From assembly GCA_947447975.1 (NCBI GenBank), contig CANFLU010000016.1:1-53075 (forward strand): DNA of 53,075 nt, given 5' to 3'. Under the pieces are notes generated by a model. The model saw nothing but the letters and a program-made list of their open reading frames with translations, did no database searches and was not told the DNA's origin. The position numbers and the translations under genes were made by a program. Shown piece by piece: positions 26,200 to 35,999 of the stretch. The stretch comes from Comamonadaceae bacterium (GTDB lineage: Bacteria > Pseudomonadota > Gammaproteobacteria > Burkholderiales > Burkholderiaceae_C). Position 1 is the stretch's first letter; every line of letters begins with the position of its first letter.

Positions 26200-26961
26200 T
26201 TAATGGGAATAGCCGTTGTCACGCATCAATGCACGCGCACGCGGCGATTGCAAAAAACGCATGAGGGCAAGTGCGGCCGCATTGGCTTGACCGGACTTGA
26301 GTAAGACTGCGTCCTGACGCAAAGGGCTGTAAAGGGCTTGCGGCACCATCCAGGTGGAGCCGCCTATACGCTTTGCGTCCACCACCAATTGTGAACTGGC
26401 AATAAAGCCCAAATCGGCATTGCCCGTGGCGACAAATTGGTAGGTTTGGCCTACGGACTCGCCTTGCACCAGGCGGTCCTTGACCTGGGCCAGCAAGCCC
26501 ATGCGGTCAAGTACTTGCATGGCCGCAGCACCGTAGGGCGCAAGCCGCGGATCGGCGAGAGCGAGTCGCTTGAAGCGGGTCGAGCGCAGTACCTCGCCTT
26601 GGGCGTCGACCAGCTCAGCTTGCTGACTCCACAAGGCCAAATGTCCGATCGCATACGTGAAGCGACTGCCCGTTACCGCGAATCCTTCTTGCTCTAATAA
26701 CAAAGGAGTTTGTGTATCCGCCGCAAGCAAGACTTGGAAGGGTGCGCCATGCTTGACTTGGGCGTAAAACTTGCCGGTTGCCCCGGTAATGATGCGGACC
26801 TGATGCCCGCTTTCCTGCTCGAACGCCTGCGCGATGGCCTGCATGGTGCCCGAAAAATTGGCAGCAACGGCCACTTGTACCTCAGTCGACCAGGCATTTT
26901 GCGCCGCCAGCGCCAGCCAGAGGCCTAACCAGCGGATCGACATGGGTATAGAAATTTGCAT
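26200..26961 (-). CDS. modA: Molybdate ABC transporter substrate-binding protein ModA
   Basis: 253 residues from ATG 26961 with AGGG shortly upstream; ATG 26943 is an alternative. Signal peptide runs through [14 protein letters not shown]. The mature protein starts with [21 protein letters not shown], the ModA landmark, with the [23 protein letters not shown] stretch at about residues 58-80 forming part of the oxyanion pocket. It captures molybdate or tungstate in the periplasm. First gene of modABC. No ModE-type operator could be recognised upstream. Confidence 0.94.
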   Translation of the reverse strand: MQISIPMSIRWLGLWLALAAQNAWSTEVQVAVAANFSGTMQAIAQAFEQESGHQVRIITGATGKFYAQVKHGAPFQVLLAADTQTPLLLEQEGFAVTGSRFTYAIGHLALWSQQAELVDAQGEVLRSTRFKRLALADPRLAPYGAAAMQVLDRMGLLAQVKDRLVQGESVGQTYQFVATGNADLGFIASSQLVVDAKRIGGSTWMVPQALYSPLRQDAVLLKSGQANAAALALMRFLQSPRARALMRDNGYSH

Positions 26962-26986
26962 ACATGCCCTAGTACCTAAGTGGACA

Positions 26987-26992
26987 AGTATA
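26987..26992 (-). promoter_or_regulatory. Possible -10 element for modABC
   Basis: TATACT on the minus strand, with TTTTGC 16 bp upstream as a poor -35. It lies 25 bp before the modA start and is the only convincing hexamer in the 125-base gap. Confidence 0.35.
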
Positions 26993-27019
26993 GGCATGGC
27001 CTTGTGGTGCAAAACGCGC

Positions 27020-27039
27020 AAAGGCCCTTGCGGGCCTTT
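27020..27039 (-). terminator. Hairpin downstream of the Bax-inhibitor-1 family gene
   Basis: AAAGGCCC-TTGC-GGGCCTTT is a perfect 8-bp stem with a 4-nt loop, 47 bases after the minus-strand stop at 27087. The T-tract after it is weak on either strand, so termination may be partial. It also separates that gene from modA. Confidence 0.55.
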
Positions 27040-27086
27040 GAAATCAGCATTGTGGGCCCTGGGCACAGGGCAAACAGGCTTGGGGC

Positions 27087-27782
27087 TCAGTCGCGATCAC
27101 CACCGAAAATGCCTAGCAGCGCCAACAGATTTTGGAACACATTGATGATGTCCAGGTAAAGCGCCAGGGTGGCGCTGATGTAGTTGGTTTCGCCGCCATC
27201 GATGATTTGTTTGATGTCATAGAGCATATAGGCGCTGAATATGGCAATCGCAACCATAGACAAGACCATCATTCCCACGGTAGAGCCGACAAACATGTTG
27301 ATGATGCCACCGACCAGCAACACGATGACCCCGACAAACAACCATTGGTTCATGCCTGATAGGTCACGCTTGATCACGGTAGCCAGCGTGGCCATGGCCA
27401 GGAATACGCCAGCAGTACCACCGAAAGCGGTCATGATCAGATCAGGGCCGTTCTTGAACCCCAGTACCGACTCGATCAGGCGAGACATCATCAGGCCCAT
27501 GAAGAATGTGAAGGCCAGCAAAACGGGCACGCCGGTTGCCGAGTTCTTCGTTTTCTCGATGGCGTAGATGAAGCCAAAAGCCATCGCCAGGAAAAGCACC
27601 ATACCCATGGCGCCACTAAAAAACTGTCCCAGTCCAAATGCTACACCGGCCCAGGCCCCCAGTACCGTTGGCACTAAGCTCAGTGCCAACAGCCCATAGG
27701 TGTTACGCAAAACCTTGTTGCGCTGCTCCACGCTGACCTCATAGCCCAGACCTTGTTCCAATATGGAAGCTTGTTCATTCAT
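27087..27782 (-). CDS. Bax inhibitor-1/YccA family membrane protein
   Basis: 231 residues, seven hydrophobic helices. A soluble N-terminus with QRNKVLRNTYGLLALSL leads into helix 1. There are BI-1 landmarks IYAIEKTKNS after helix 2-3, GFKNGPDLIMTAFGGTAGVF, and a final AIFSAYMLYDIKQII with the paired acidic residues of the pH-sensing di-aspartyl site. C-terminal ALYLDIINVFQNLLALLG is typical of YbhL/YccA proteins. Homologues act as calcium-leak channels or interact with FtsH (YccA). Function here is uncertain. Confidence 0.92.
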   Translation of the reverse strand: MNEQASILEQGLGYEVSVEQRNKVLRNTYGLLALSLVPTVLGAWAGVAFGLGQFFSGAMGMVLFLAMAFGFIYAIEKTKNSATGVPVLLAFTFFMGLMMSRLIESVLGFKNGPDLIMTAFGGTAGVFLAMATLATVIKRDLSGMNQWLFVGVIVLLVGGIINMFVGSTVGMMVLSMVAIAIFSAYMLYDIKQIIDGGETNYISATLALYLDIINVFQNLLALLGIFGGDRD

Positions 27783-27973
27783 AGTCCATCTCCTAAAGAT
27801 ACCCGTTGAAGGTGAGGCGATTTTAGGCGCTTACAAGGCCTTGTGCCGCTCGGGACACCTGCATTAGCCCGATTTTTGGCAGGGTTGCCCCTCGTGCATT
27901 GGGGTAAATCAGCCTGCTGGGAGCGGTTATGCTGCCGTTTTTGCCACTTTTGATACTTACATTGGACATTTGT

Positions 27974-28381
27974 ATGAAAACCAAAGCTGCTCTTGAGCTC
28001 TCTGATTTGAAAACCATGGCTGCGGCGGCTGAGGCCGAAGCGCACAAGCACGGCTGGGCCGTCTCTATCGCCATCGTGGACGACGGCGGCAATTTGTTGT
28101 GGTTCCAACGGCTAGACGGCGCGGCTCCGATTTCCGCTCACATAGCCCCAGCCAAAGCCCACACGTCGGCGCTTGGCCAGCGGGAAAGCAAGATTTATGA
28201 GGAAATGATCAATGGTGGGCGCATGTCGTTCCTCAGCGCTCCTCGCCTGGAAGGCATGCTCGAGGGCGGCGTGCCCATTATGAAAGATGGGCAGTGTCTA
28301 GGTGCCATTGGGGTCAGCGGCGTTAAATCCAGCGAAGATGCCCAAGTGGCACGTGCTGGAATTGCTGCGATCGGACTTTAA
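27974..28381 (+). CDS. GlcG/HbpS family (DUF336) protein
   Basis: 135 residues from ATG 27974; an upstream in-frame start (27929) would add a hydrophobic leader read from the promoter region. The family fingerprint is clear: AHKHGWAVSIAIVDDGGNLLWFQRLDGA near residue 20-48, then ISAHIAPAKAHTSA and the GGVPIMKDGQCLGAIGVSG strand. GlcG/HbpS proteins are small octamer-forming proteins that can bind haem or act as accessory proteins for glycolate and related oxidation. No partner gene is adjacent, so the role is open. Confidence 0.88.
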   Translation: MKTKAALELSDLKTMAAAAEAEAHKHGWAVSIAIVDDGGNLLWFQRLDGAAPISAHIAPAKAHTSALGQRESKIYEEMINGGRMSFLSAPRLEGMLEGGVPIMKDGQCLGAIGVSGVKSSEDAQVARAGIAAIGL

Positions 28382-28459
28382 AACGCGAACTGGCCTCTGC
28401 AGTGCCCGACCCTACATCGGGCCGAGGCTGAGTGCGGCTCCGTCAGAGCCATACCCGCC

Positions 28460-29281
28460 TTAGTAAGTGAGACGGTCGGGCTGTAGTTCTTGAAGAATCG
28501 TAGTGGCAATTTCCTCGATCGACTTGGTCGTCGTGGACAGCCAGCGTATGCCGGCGCGGCGCATCATGGCTTCGGCTTCCTGCACTTCCATCCGGCAGTT
28601 TTCTAGGGACGCGTATTTGGAGTTGGGGCGCCGCTCGTTACGGATTTCGCTCAGGCGCTCCGGTTGGATACTCAGGCCGAAGATTTTGCGCTTGTGCGGC
28701 ACCAATGCGACGGGCAATTGCCGGCGCTCAAAGTCCTCGGGTATGAGGGGATAGTTGGAAGCTTTCATACCGTACTGCATGGCCAAATAGAGCGAAGTGG
28801 GCGTTTTGCCGCTGCGGCTCACGCCCACCAGAATCACGTCCGACTGTTCCAGGTCCCGGTTGCTCTGTCCATCGTCGTGGGCCAGAGAAAAATTGATGGC
28901 CTCGATGCGCGCCTGGTACTCCTGACTTTTGCTGGCATCGCTAAACCGCCCGATGCGGTGGTTGGAGGTCAGCTGCAGCTCCTGCTCTAGCGGGTGCACA
29001 AACGTGCCGAACATGTCTAAGAGCATGCCCTGGCAATGGTCTTGGATGACCTTGAGCACTTCCATATTGACCAGGGTGCTAAAGACAATAGGCGTTTGCC
29101 CGTCTTGGGTGCCGGCGTGGTTGATTTGGCGCACCGCTTGGTGGGCTTTGTCCACGGTGTCAATAAAAGGCAGACGCACCGAACGCGTACGCACTTCAAA
29201 TTGGGCCAAGATGGCTTTTCCGAAGGTTTCTGCGGTAATCCCGGTTCCGTCGGAAACAAAAAAAACACTGCGATGCGACAT
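28460..29281 (-). CDS. ppsR: PEP synthetase regulatory protein (bifunctional kinase/pyrophosphorylase)
   Basis: 273 residues from ATG 29281, the conserved MSHRSVFFVSDGTGITAE-type start (about residues 1-18). A P-loop-like GVSRSGKTP lies near residue 160, and the DUF299 C-terminal region with IPEDFERRQLP and RNERRPNSKYAS follows. The protein inactivates PEP synthase by ADP-dependent phosphorylation of a threonine next to the catalytic histidine, and reactivates it by phosphorolysis. Its target, ppsA, is divergently encoded 234 bases away. Confidence 0.95.
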   Translation of the reverse strand: MSHRSVFFVSDGTGITAETFGKAILAQFEVRTRSVRLPFIDTVDKAHQAVRQINHAGTQDGQTPIVFSTLVNMEVLKVIQDHCQGMLLDMFGTFVHPLEQELQLTSNHRIGRFSDASKSQEYQARIEAINFSLAHDDGQSNRDLEQSDVILVGVSRSGKTPTSLYLAMQYGMKASNYPLIPEDFERRQLPVALVPHKRKIFGLSIQPERLSEIRNERRPNSKYASLENCRMEVQEAEAMMRRAGIRWLSTTTKSIEEIATTILQELQPDRLTY

Positions 29282-29515
29282 AGGGTGCGGCTTTGGTTTG
29301 GTCGGACCCGCCCGATACGGAGCCCTGAAGCAGCCTATTGTCCGGTATGCGCAAGCCCTTGGCCCAACCCTACAATGAGGCCACGCCGCAAGCGTTGGCC
29401 TGTGCACAGACTCCAGAACTAGAACCATAAAGAGACGCTGCCCGCCTGCCTCTTGCGCCAAACCGCCCGCGTATGCGCTGTGGACGTTTGACCATTTTTT
29501 AACTTTGGAGTTCCT

Positions 29516-31909
29516 ATGTCAGCACTATTTAGCGACACCGCTTGGGTCGTCCCCTTCGAGCAATTACGGATGAGTGATGTGGAGGCCGTGGGTGGCAAAA
29601 ACGCCAGCCTGGGGGAAATGATTTCCCAATTGCCTGGCGGAGTGAAAGTCCCTGGCGGCTTTGCTACGACCGCCCATGCCTTTCGCGAGTTTTTGAAACA
29701 CCAGGACTTGGCGGGACGCATCAGCCAACGCCTCCAGGCTTTGGATGTGGAGGACGTGCGCGCGCTGGCGCAGGTAGGTGCTGAAATCCGGGCCATGGTG
29801 GAGGGCCAGCCCTTTCCTGCCGATCTGGAAAAACACATCCGCGACGCGTTTGCGCAATTGCAGGCCGGCACGGGGAAAGCCTCTTTTGCGGTACGTTCGT
29901 CTGCCACCGCAGAGGATTTGCCTGACGCGTCCTTTGCCGGTCAGCAGGAAACCTTTCTCAACGTCACCGGCATTGAAGATGTCCTGCACAAAATCCGCGA
30001 AGTGTTCGCCTCTTTGTACAACGACCGTGCCATCAGCTACCGCGTGCACAAAGGTTTTGCCCATGACAACGTGGCCCTGAGCGCGGGCGTGCAGCGTATG
30101 GTTCGCTCTGACTTGGGCGCCGCTGGCGTGATGTTCACCTTGGACACGGAGTCCGGTTTCAAAGATGTGGTTTTTATAACCTCCAGCTACGGTTTGGGCG
30201 AAACCGTGGTGCAAGGGGCCGTCAATCCGGATGAGTTTTACGTCCACAAACCCATGCTGCGTGCCGGCAATCGGGCGCTTATCCGGCGTAGTCTGGGCTC
30301 CAAACTGCTGCAAATGGAATTCACCAGCGCTGCCGAACAGGCTGCGGGCGCCAAACTGGTCAAAACTACCGATGTCCCCACCGAATTGCGTAACCGCTAT
30401 TCTCTGAGCGATGCCGACGTGGAGCAATTAGCGCGCTATGCCTTGGTCATCGAAGAGCACTACGGCCGACCCATGGATATTGAATGGGGCAAGGACGGTG
30501 TGGACGGCGAGCTCTATATCTTGCAAGCGCGCCCAGAGACGGTGAAGAGCCAAGCAGGTAATTCGGTGGAATACCGTTACCGCCTCAAAGGCAAGGGCGC
30601 GGTGCTGGCAGAAGGGCGTGCCATTGGGCAAAAGATTGGCACGGGGCCGGTTCGGATCGTGCACCACATCAGCGATATGGATACGGTCCAAGCCGGCGAT
30701 GTGCTGGTTACCGACATGACCGATCCGAACTGGGAGCCGGTGATGAAGCGGGCCTCGGCGATCGTCACCAATCGTGGCGGGCGCACCTGCCATGCGGCCA
30801 TCATCGCGCGTGAGTTAGGTATTCCGGCCGTTGTGGGTTGCGGTGACGCGACCGAGCGTTTGAAAGAAGGTGCGCTGGTTACCGTAGCCTGCTCCGAAGG
30901 AGATACCGGATTCATTTACGATGGATTGCTGGAGACAGAGGTCTCTGAAGTGCAGCGCGGCCTCATGCCCAAGATTGGGGTCAAGATCATGATGAATGTG
31001 GGTAATCCCCAACTCGCCTTTGATTTTTGCCAGCTGCCCAATGAGGGCGTGGGCCTAGCGCGGCTGGAGTTCATAATCAATAACAACATCGGCGTGCATC
31101 CCAAAGCGATCCTGGACTATCCCAATGTCGATGCGGACCTGAAAAAAGCCGTGGAGTCGGTGGCGCGCGGGCATGCCTCGCCTCGGGCGTTTTATGTGGA
31201 CCGTGTCGCCGATGGTGTTGCGACGATTGCAGCCGCCTTTTGGCCCAAACCGGTCATCGTTCGCCTGTCCGATTTCAAGTCCAACGAATATCGCAAGTTG
31301 ATTGGTGGCAGCCGCTATGAACCGGAAGAAGAAAACCCGATGTTGGGCTTTCGTGGCGCGGCACGCTATGTAAGTGCAGACTTCGGTGAGGCATTTGCGA
31401 TGGAGTGCGAAGCGCTCAAACGGGTGCGGCAGGACATGGGCCTGAGCAACGTGCAAATCATGGTGCCCTTTGTGCGAACCCTAGAGCAGGCGCGCAAAGT
31501 TACCGAGCTGCTGGCGCGTCAGGGCTTAGAGCGCGGTAAGGACGGACTGCAGCTGGTCATGATGTGCGAAATCCCTAGCAATGCAATTTTGGCTACGGAG
31601 TTCTTGCAGTACTTCGATGGCTTCTCGATTGGCTCCAACGATTTGACCCAACTGACGTTGGGCTTAGATCGTGATTCAGGCATGGAGCTTTTGGCGGCGG
31701 ATTTTGACGAACGGGACCCTGCGGTACAAGCCATGATCCGGATGTCGATTCAGGCCTGCCTGGCCCAAGGGAAGTACGTGGGCATCTGTGGTCAGGGTCC
31801 CAGCGACCATCCCGACTTTGCCCGCTGGCTGGTGGACGAAGGCATCTCTTCGATTTCCCTTAATCCGGATTCGGTGATTGCGACCTGGCAGGAACTCGCC
31901 AAAGAATGA
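29516..31909 (+). CDS. ppsA: Phosphoenolpyruvate synthase
   Basis: 797 residues, standard length, with TTTGGAG as ribosome binding site. Residues 1-350 are the ATP-grasp domain ([29 protein letters not shown]). About 380-470 is the swivelling phosphohistidine domain with [14 protein letters not shown], carrying His426 and the PpsR-target Thr424. The C-terminal barrel has the PEP-binding [11 protein letters not shown] and GICGQGPSD cysteine. It makes PEP from pyruvate and ATP, the first gluconeogenic step on pyruvate, acetate or propionate. Overlaps the symporter gene by ATGA, so the two are co-translated. Confidence 0.97.
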   Translation: MSALFSDTAWVVPFEQLRMSDVEAVGGKNASLGEMISQLPGGVKVPGGFATTAHAFREFLKHQDLAGRISQRLQALDVEDVRALAQVGAEIRAMVEGQPFPADLEKHIRDAFAQLQAGTGKASFAVRSSATAEDLPDASFAGQQETFLNVTGIEDVLHKIREVFASLYNDRAISYRVHKGFAHDNVALSAGVQRMVRSDLGAAGVMFTLDTESGFKDVVFITSSYGLGETVVQGAVNPDEFYVHKPMLRAGNRALIRRSLGSKLLQMEFTSAAEQAAGAKLVKTTDVPTELRNRYSLSDADVEQLARYALVIEEHYGRPMDIEWGKDGVDGELYILQARPETVKSQAGNSVEYRYRLKGKGAVLAEGRAIGQKIGTGPVRIVHHISDMDTVQAGDVLVTDMTDPNWEPVMKRASAIVTNRGGRTCHAAIIARELGIPAVVGCGDATERLKEGALVTVACSEGDTGFIYDGLLETEVSEVQRGLMPKIGVKIMMNVGNPQLAFDFCQLPNEGVGLARLEFIINNNIGVHPKAILDYPNVDADLKKAVESVARGHASPRAFYVDRVADGVATIAAAFWPKPVIVRLSDFKSNEYRKLIGGSRYEPEEENPMLGFRGAARYVSADFGEAFAMECEALKRVRQDMGLSNVQIMVPFVRTLEQARKVTELLARQGLERGKDGLQLVMMCEIPSNAILATEFLQYFDGFSIGSNDLTQLTLGLDRDSGMELLAADFDERDPAVQAMIRMSIQACLAQGKYVGICGQGPSDHPDFARWLVDEGISSISLNPDSVIATWQELAKE

Positions 31910-34215
31910 GGGTCGCGCAAACCACAATGCGTTGGCCGCTACACGCGGTCTTATTGAGTCTGTGGTTTGCCGCCTCGTTCGGAGTAGTCTTTTTTGCCCG
32001 CGACCTCGATACGGTGGTGGCCGGATGGCCTGTCGGATTCTGGTTTGCCGCGCAAGGCTCCGTGCTGGTGTTTATCGGTATCGTCGTTTTTTTTGCCTGG
32101 CATCAAAACCGGCATGATGCTTTTTTAGGCCGCACCGCGCTTGTGCCGACAAGCCCAGCGGGGCTGCATCGCCGATTTGCCCTCTATTTGCTGGGTGTGC
32201 TCGCTTGTTTGATCGGTTTGGGTCTGAGCCAGTATGCAGGCTTACCCAGGCCCTGGATAGCCGGAATTTTTTTGTCGCTCACATTAGTGCTATATGCCGC
32301 TATTGGTGTCTATGGGCGAACCACCAACGTGGACCAGTATTACGTTGCTGGGCGTCGTATTCCGTCGGTCTACAACGGCATGGCCACGGCCGCAGATTGG
32401 ATGAGTGCCGCCTCTTTCATCAGCTTGTCCGGCGGACTGTACTTGCAAGGTTTTTCCGGTATGGGGGATCAGCCCGGGGGCCTGGCCTATGTGCTGGGTT
32501 GGACGGGCGGGTTTTGTCTGCTCGCATTGCTGGTAGCCCCTTATTTGCGCCAGTGCAACATCTATACCTTGCCTGATTTTTTTGCGCAGCGCTTTGGCGG
32601 CAAGTGGCCCCGTCGGATAGCTGCACTGGCGGCTATCTTGTGTTCTTTTACCTATGTGGTGGCGCAGATTTACGGGGTCGGCCTGATTACTTCGCGCCTG
32701 ACTGGCCTGCATTTTGAAATCGGGATTTTGTTGGGATTGGGCGGCGTGCTGGTTTGTTCTTTTTTGGGTGGCATGCGTGCGGTGACTTGGACGCAGGCCA
32801 CGCAATATGTTTTATTGATATTGGCTTTTTTGTTACCTGTCAGCTGGCTGTCCTACCAGCAAACGGGTAACCCGGTTGCGGCACTCGCGTACGGGCACCA
32901 ATTGCCCAAGATTACCGCCATGGAGGCCCAAATAATGGCTTCGCCGGCCGAAGCAGAAGTCATCGCGTTGTACGTAGATCGCGCGCAGAATTTGCAGGCG
33001 AAGTTACAGGATGTTGACACAAGGCTCAAGGCCGAGCGGATGGCGCTGCGTTCGCAGATCCAGGTCTTAGATGATTCACCATCTCAGCAGGCCTTGGCAG
33101 CGCGACTGCGCAAAGAACTTGCCGCGTTACCAAAAGATGTCGATGGCGCGCGTGCGCAATGGACCCGGCAAATGAACGATTATTTGGAGCGCGCCCATGC
33201 TTTATCGGGCCTTAATCCGCATACCCGAGCCTTCGCGGGCGATCCACAGGGCAACGAACAGGAAATTGCACTTTTCAACAGCTCCAGAGCCAATTTCCTG
33301 GCACTGATGTTTTGCCTGATGGTGGGAACGGCCGGACTGCCGCATTTGCTTACCCGGTTCTTCACCACGCCCTCGGTCAGCGAGGCGCGTAGCTCAGTGG
33401 CTTGGTCTTTGGTTTTTATTGCCTTGCTCTATCTGTGCGCACCCGCGTTAGCGGTCTTAGTGAAATATGAAGTGATGGCTCATCTGGTAGGACAACCGAT
33501 GGACGCACTGCCCCCATGGATGGCGCAGTGGTCTAAGGATCCAAGCCTATTGTCCTTTTCCGATGTGAATGGTGACGGCCTACTGCAATTTGCCGAAATT
33601 CATGTGGGGGCTGATCTGATCATGTTGGCAAGTCCTGAGATCGGTGGTTTGCCTTATGTGTTTTCCGTGCTGGTTGCAGCCGGTGGCTTGGCAGCGGCAT
33701 TGTCGACGGCTGACGGATTGTTGCTGACCATCGGTAACGCCCTGGCGCATGACCTGGCGTTCGAAGGTGAAACCGACCCGGTAAAGGCGATGCGCACCGT
33801 GATGTGGTCTAAGTTCGCGCTGCTGGTGGTGGCTTTGCTTGCAGCCTATGCGGCGGCGCAGCGCCCGGCGGGCATTCTTTACCTGGTTGCGGCGTCATTT
33901 TCCCTTGCCGGTGCCGGGCTGGTGCCGGCGATGGTGTTGGGTATTTTCTGGCGCGGTACCACCCGCGCAGCAGCCGTAGGGGGTATGTTGACAGGCCTCG
34001 GGGTTACTTTGTATTACATGCTTAGTAACCTGCCCTTTCTGAGCGAGCTGCTGCCCCATGGTGCGAGCGGGGGGCTTTGGTGGGGCATCCAACCGGTGTC
34101 TGCGGGTGTATTCGGTGTGCCCGCCGGGTTTTTTGCCACGGTGCTGATCAGCGTCTTGACGGGGGACAGAGGGATTTCGAGGCCAACTCGCCGGAACCAA
34201 CCCACTATTTCCTGA
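31906..34215 (+). CDS. Sodium:solute symporter (acetate/carboxylate type) fused to a small-subunit-like N-terminal domain
   Basis: 769 residues, far longer than the usual 550. Residues about 1-75 carry two helices with [20 protein letters not shown], resembling the separate DUF4212 small subunit of VC_2705-type symporters. Then comes the SSF core, with [29 protein letters not shown] split near residue 145-173. Residues about 347-435 form a charged, heptad-like coiled-coil insert ([16 protein letters not shown]). Residues 553-564 read [12 protein letters not shown], a textbook EF-hand calcium loop. The closing core helices include [24 protein letters not shown]. It probably imports acetate, pyruvate or a similar carboxylate with sodium; coupling to ppsA supports that. 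Substrate not proven. Confidence 0.88.
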   Translation: MRVAQTTMRWPLHAVLLSLWFAASFGVVFFARDLDTVVAGWPVGFWFAAQGSVLVFIGIVVFFAWHQNRHDAFLGRTALVPTSPAGLHRRFALYLLGVLACLIGLGLSQYAGLPRPWIAGIFLSLTLVLYAAIGVYGRTTNVDQYYVAGRRIPSVYNGMATAADWMSAASFISLSGGLYLQGFSGMGDQPGGLAYVLGWTGGFCLLALLVAPYLRQCNIYTLPDFFAQRFGGKWPRRIAALAAILCSFTYVVAQIYGVGLITSRLTGLHFEIGILLGLGGVLVCSFLGGMRAVTWTQATQYVLLILAFLLPVSWLSYQQTGNPVAALAYGHQLPKITAMEAQIMASPAEAEVIALYVDRAQNLQAKLQDVDTRLKAERMALRSQIQVLDDSPSQQALAARLRKELAALPKDVDGARAQWTRQMNDYLERAHALSGLNPHTRAFAGDPQGNEQEIALFNSSRANFLALMFCLMVGTAGLPHLLTRFFTTPSVSEARSSVAWSLVFIALLYLCAPALAVLVKYEVMAHLVGQPMDALPPWMAQWSKDPSLLSFSDVNGDGLLQFAEIHVGADLIMLASPEIGGLPYVFSVLVAAGGLAAALSTADGLLLTIGNALAHDLAFEGETDPVKAMRTVMWSKFALLVVALLAAYAAAQRPAGILYLVAASFSLAGAGLVPAMVLGIFWRGTTRAAAVGGMLTGLGVTLYYMLSNLPFLSELLPHGASGGLWWGIQPVSAGVFGVPAGFFATVLISVLTGDRGISRPTRRNQPTIS

Positions 34216-34290
34216 GGTGCTGCTCCCAAAGTGCTGCCCTTTGCGCGCGGGCCGGGCGCCTTGAGACTGCGCCTTGGGTCGTTGGCGGGC

Positions 34291-34296
34291 TATAAT
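34291..34296 (+). promoter_or_regulatory. -10 element of the rpsF operon
   Basis: A consensus TATAAT in a GGGC context, 87 bases before the rpsF start. The -35 is poor at ideal spacing (TGCGCC, 17 bp). The symporter stop lies 76 bases upstream. Ribosomal protein promoters often compensate with other contacts. Confidence 0.5.
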
Positions 34297-34382
34297 GGAG
34301 GGCTTTTCGCCTTGCTGCACCCCGATTAGACGCCGGGGGTAGCTTTTTCCGGTTCCGAAAGGGCCATCCACAAGGAGTATCC

Positions 34383-34748
34383 ATGCGTCATTACGAAATC
34401 ATTCTCATGATCCATCCGGATCAGAGCGAGCAAGTGCCAGCGATGCTGGAACGTTACAAAGGCATGATCACCGCTGGCGGTGGCAAAGTGCACCGCGTTG
34501 AAGATTGGGGCCGTCGTCAAATGGTCTACATGATCAACAAGCTGGCCAAAGCCCATTACCTATGCGTCAACATTGAAGCCGACCAGGCCGTGATGGCTGA
34601 ACTCGAGCATGCATTCAAGTTCAACGATGCCGTGCTGCGTCACCTGACCGTCTCGAAGAAGAAAGCCGATACCGGCCCCTCTTCGATGATGAAAACCGTG
34701 GAGCGTGAAGACGCTCGCAAAACCCAGCAGGCTGAATACCAAGCCTAA
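34383..34748 (+). CDS. rpsF: 30S ribosomal protein S6
   Basis: 121 residues with AAGGAG upstream. The family start [19 protein letters not shown] and the [16 protein letters not shown] strand are clear. S6 binds 16S rRNA with S18 in the platform of the small subunit. First gene of rpsF-priB-rpsR-rplI. Confidence 0.98.
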   Translation: MRHYEIILMIHPDQSEQVPAMLERYKGMITAGGGKVHRVEDWGRRQMVYMINKLAKAHYLCVNIEADQAVMAELEHAFKFNDAVLRHLTVSKKKADTGPSSMMKTVEREDARKTQQAEYQA

Positions 34749-34782
34749 ACTCGCGTTTCAATACATCGAATCTACGTCAGGA

Positions 34783-35082
34783 GTGTCCGCTAACGCAGTT
34801 GTTTTGACCGCATGTATCGCCGAGAGGCATACCTTGCGTTACACGCCAGCCGGTATACCGGCGCTAGAGCTGCTGCTAGAGCATCAGTCCGAAGTGCAGG
34901 ATGGCCAGGGCAAGCGGCAGGTCAAGATGGTGCTCAAGGCGATGGCTTTTGGTGCGCTGGCCGAAAGGCTGTCAATCCAGGCGCTAGGTAGTAACTGGAA
35001 ATTCCAGGGCTATCTCAGCAACTCCCGAGTCGGTAAATCGATTGTTTTGCAAATACAGGATTTTTCGCAAGATTTGTTATAG
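34783..35082 (+). CDS. priB: Primosomal replication protein N (PriB)
   Basis: 99 residues from GTG 34783. This single-strand-DNA-binding OB-fold protein shows the PriB landmarks [21 protein letters not shown] (split over residues 16-36), [12 protein letters not shown] and [16 protein letters not shown]. It promotes PriA-dependent restart of stalled forks. Position between rpsF and rpsR is diagnostic. The start is uncertain: GGAG directly touches the GTG, and an in-frame GTG at 34705 lies inside rpsF; the homologous region begins near 34783. Confidence 0.93.
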   Translation: MSANAVVLTACIAERHTLRYTPAGIPALELLLEHQSEVQDGQGKRQVKMVLKAMAFGALAERLSIQALGSNWKFQGYLSNSRVGKSIVLQIQDFSQDLL

Positions 35083-35090
35083 GAGGCTTT

Positions 35091-35372
35091 ATGGCCACGT
35101 TCAAGAAGTTCAACAAAGACAAGCGCCCCAAGCGCAACACCCAATCGCTGCTGTTCAAGCGTAAGCGCTTTTGCCGCTTTACCGTCACCGGTGTGGAAGA
35201 GATCGACTACAAGGACATCGACACCTTGCGCGATTTCATCGCTGAAAACGGCAAGATCATCCCTGCCCGTTTGACCGGCACCCGCGCTATTTTCCAGCGC
35301 CAACTCAATACCGCTATCAAACGCGCACGCTTTCTAGCGTTGCTGCCGTATAGCGATCAACACAAGATCTAA
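35091..35372 (+). CDS. rpsR: 30S ribosomal protein S18
   Basis: 93 residues, AGGAGG upstream. Basic N-terminus, then [20 protein letters not shown] and [19 protein letters not shown], followed by the [10 protein letters not shown] signature near the C-terminus. Partner of S6 on the small subunit platform. Confidence 0.98.
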   Translation: MATFKKFNKDKRPKRNTQSLLFKRKRFCRFTVTGVEEIDYKDIDTLRDFIAENGKIIPARLTGTRAIFQRQLNTAIKRARFLALLPYSDQHKI

Positions 35373-35383
35373 GGAGTCCGACC

Positions 35384-35836
35384 ATGCAAATTATTCTGCT
35401 CGATAAGGTCGTTAACCTGGGTAATCTGGGCGAGATCGTGAAAGTCAAAGACGGCTATGCCCGTAATTTTTTGATTCCTTCGGGCCGTGCGCGTCGCGCC
35501 ACCGAATCTGCTAAAGCCGAATTCGAGGCGCGCCGCGCCGAGCTAGAAAAGGCTGCTGCGGCCAAACTGGCCGCGAGCCAGGCTCTGGGTGAAAAACTGG
35601 GTGGCACGACCATTAAGCTGACCCAAAAAGCCGGCGTCGACGGACGCTTGTTTGGTTCAGTCACCAACGCTGACATCGCCGAAGAGTTGGTCAAAGGTGG
35701 CTATGAAGTGGTTAAATCTAATGTTCGTATGCCCAACGGCCCGATCAAGGTAGTGGGCGATACCCAGGTCAGCGTGTCATTGCACACCGACGTGGTGGTC
35801 GATATCACTGTTTCGGTGTACGGCGAATCGACCTGA
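35384..35836 (+). CDS. rplI: 50S ribosomal protein L9
   Basis: 150 residues. N-terminal domain starts [19 protein letters not shown] with the [13 protein letters not shown] signature, a long connecting helix rich in Ala/Glu/Lys (about 41-75), and the C-terminal domain with [21 protein letters not shown] split around residue 85-105. Structural protein of the large subunit near the L1 stalk. Last gene before the terminator. Confidence 0.98.
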   Translation: MQIILLDKVVNLGNLGEIVKVKDGYARNFLIPSGRARRATESAKAEFEARRAELEKAAAAKLAASQALGEKLGGTTIKLTQKAGVDGRLFGSVTNADIAEELVKGGYEVVKSNVRMPNGPIKVVGDTQVSVSLHTDVVVDITVSVYGEST

Positions 35837-35895
35837 TCGAGACTGATCGGGTTCAGGTTAAGCTGTAGGGTCACGGCCCTGCGGCACCTGGCTCC

Positions 35896-35930
35896 AAAAG
35901 CCGCCTGGGTTCGCCCTCGCGGCTTTTTTA
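35896..35930 (+). terminator. Rho-independent terminator of the rpsF-rplI operon
   Basis: AAAAGCCGC (35896-35904) pairs with GCGGCTTTT (35919-35927), and T residues continue to 35929. The loop holds an inner GGG-TTCG-CCC mini-hairpin, the very stable UUCG tetraloop. dnaB starts 70 bases later and therefore has its own promoter. Confidence 0.88.
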
Positions 35931-35999
35931 ATGGAATATCGTCTCGTTGGGGCAGGGCGCTATGCCGCTCTGCATAGTGGTAAATAAAAGGATGGATGC

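Noticed and set aside
26962..27086. ModE operator or molybdenum-cofactor riboswitch upstream of modA
   Set aside because: No TATATAACGAT-like arms and no conserved riboswitch helices could be read in the 125 bases.
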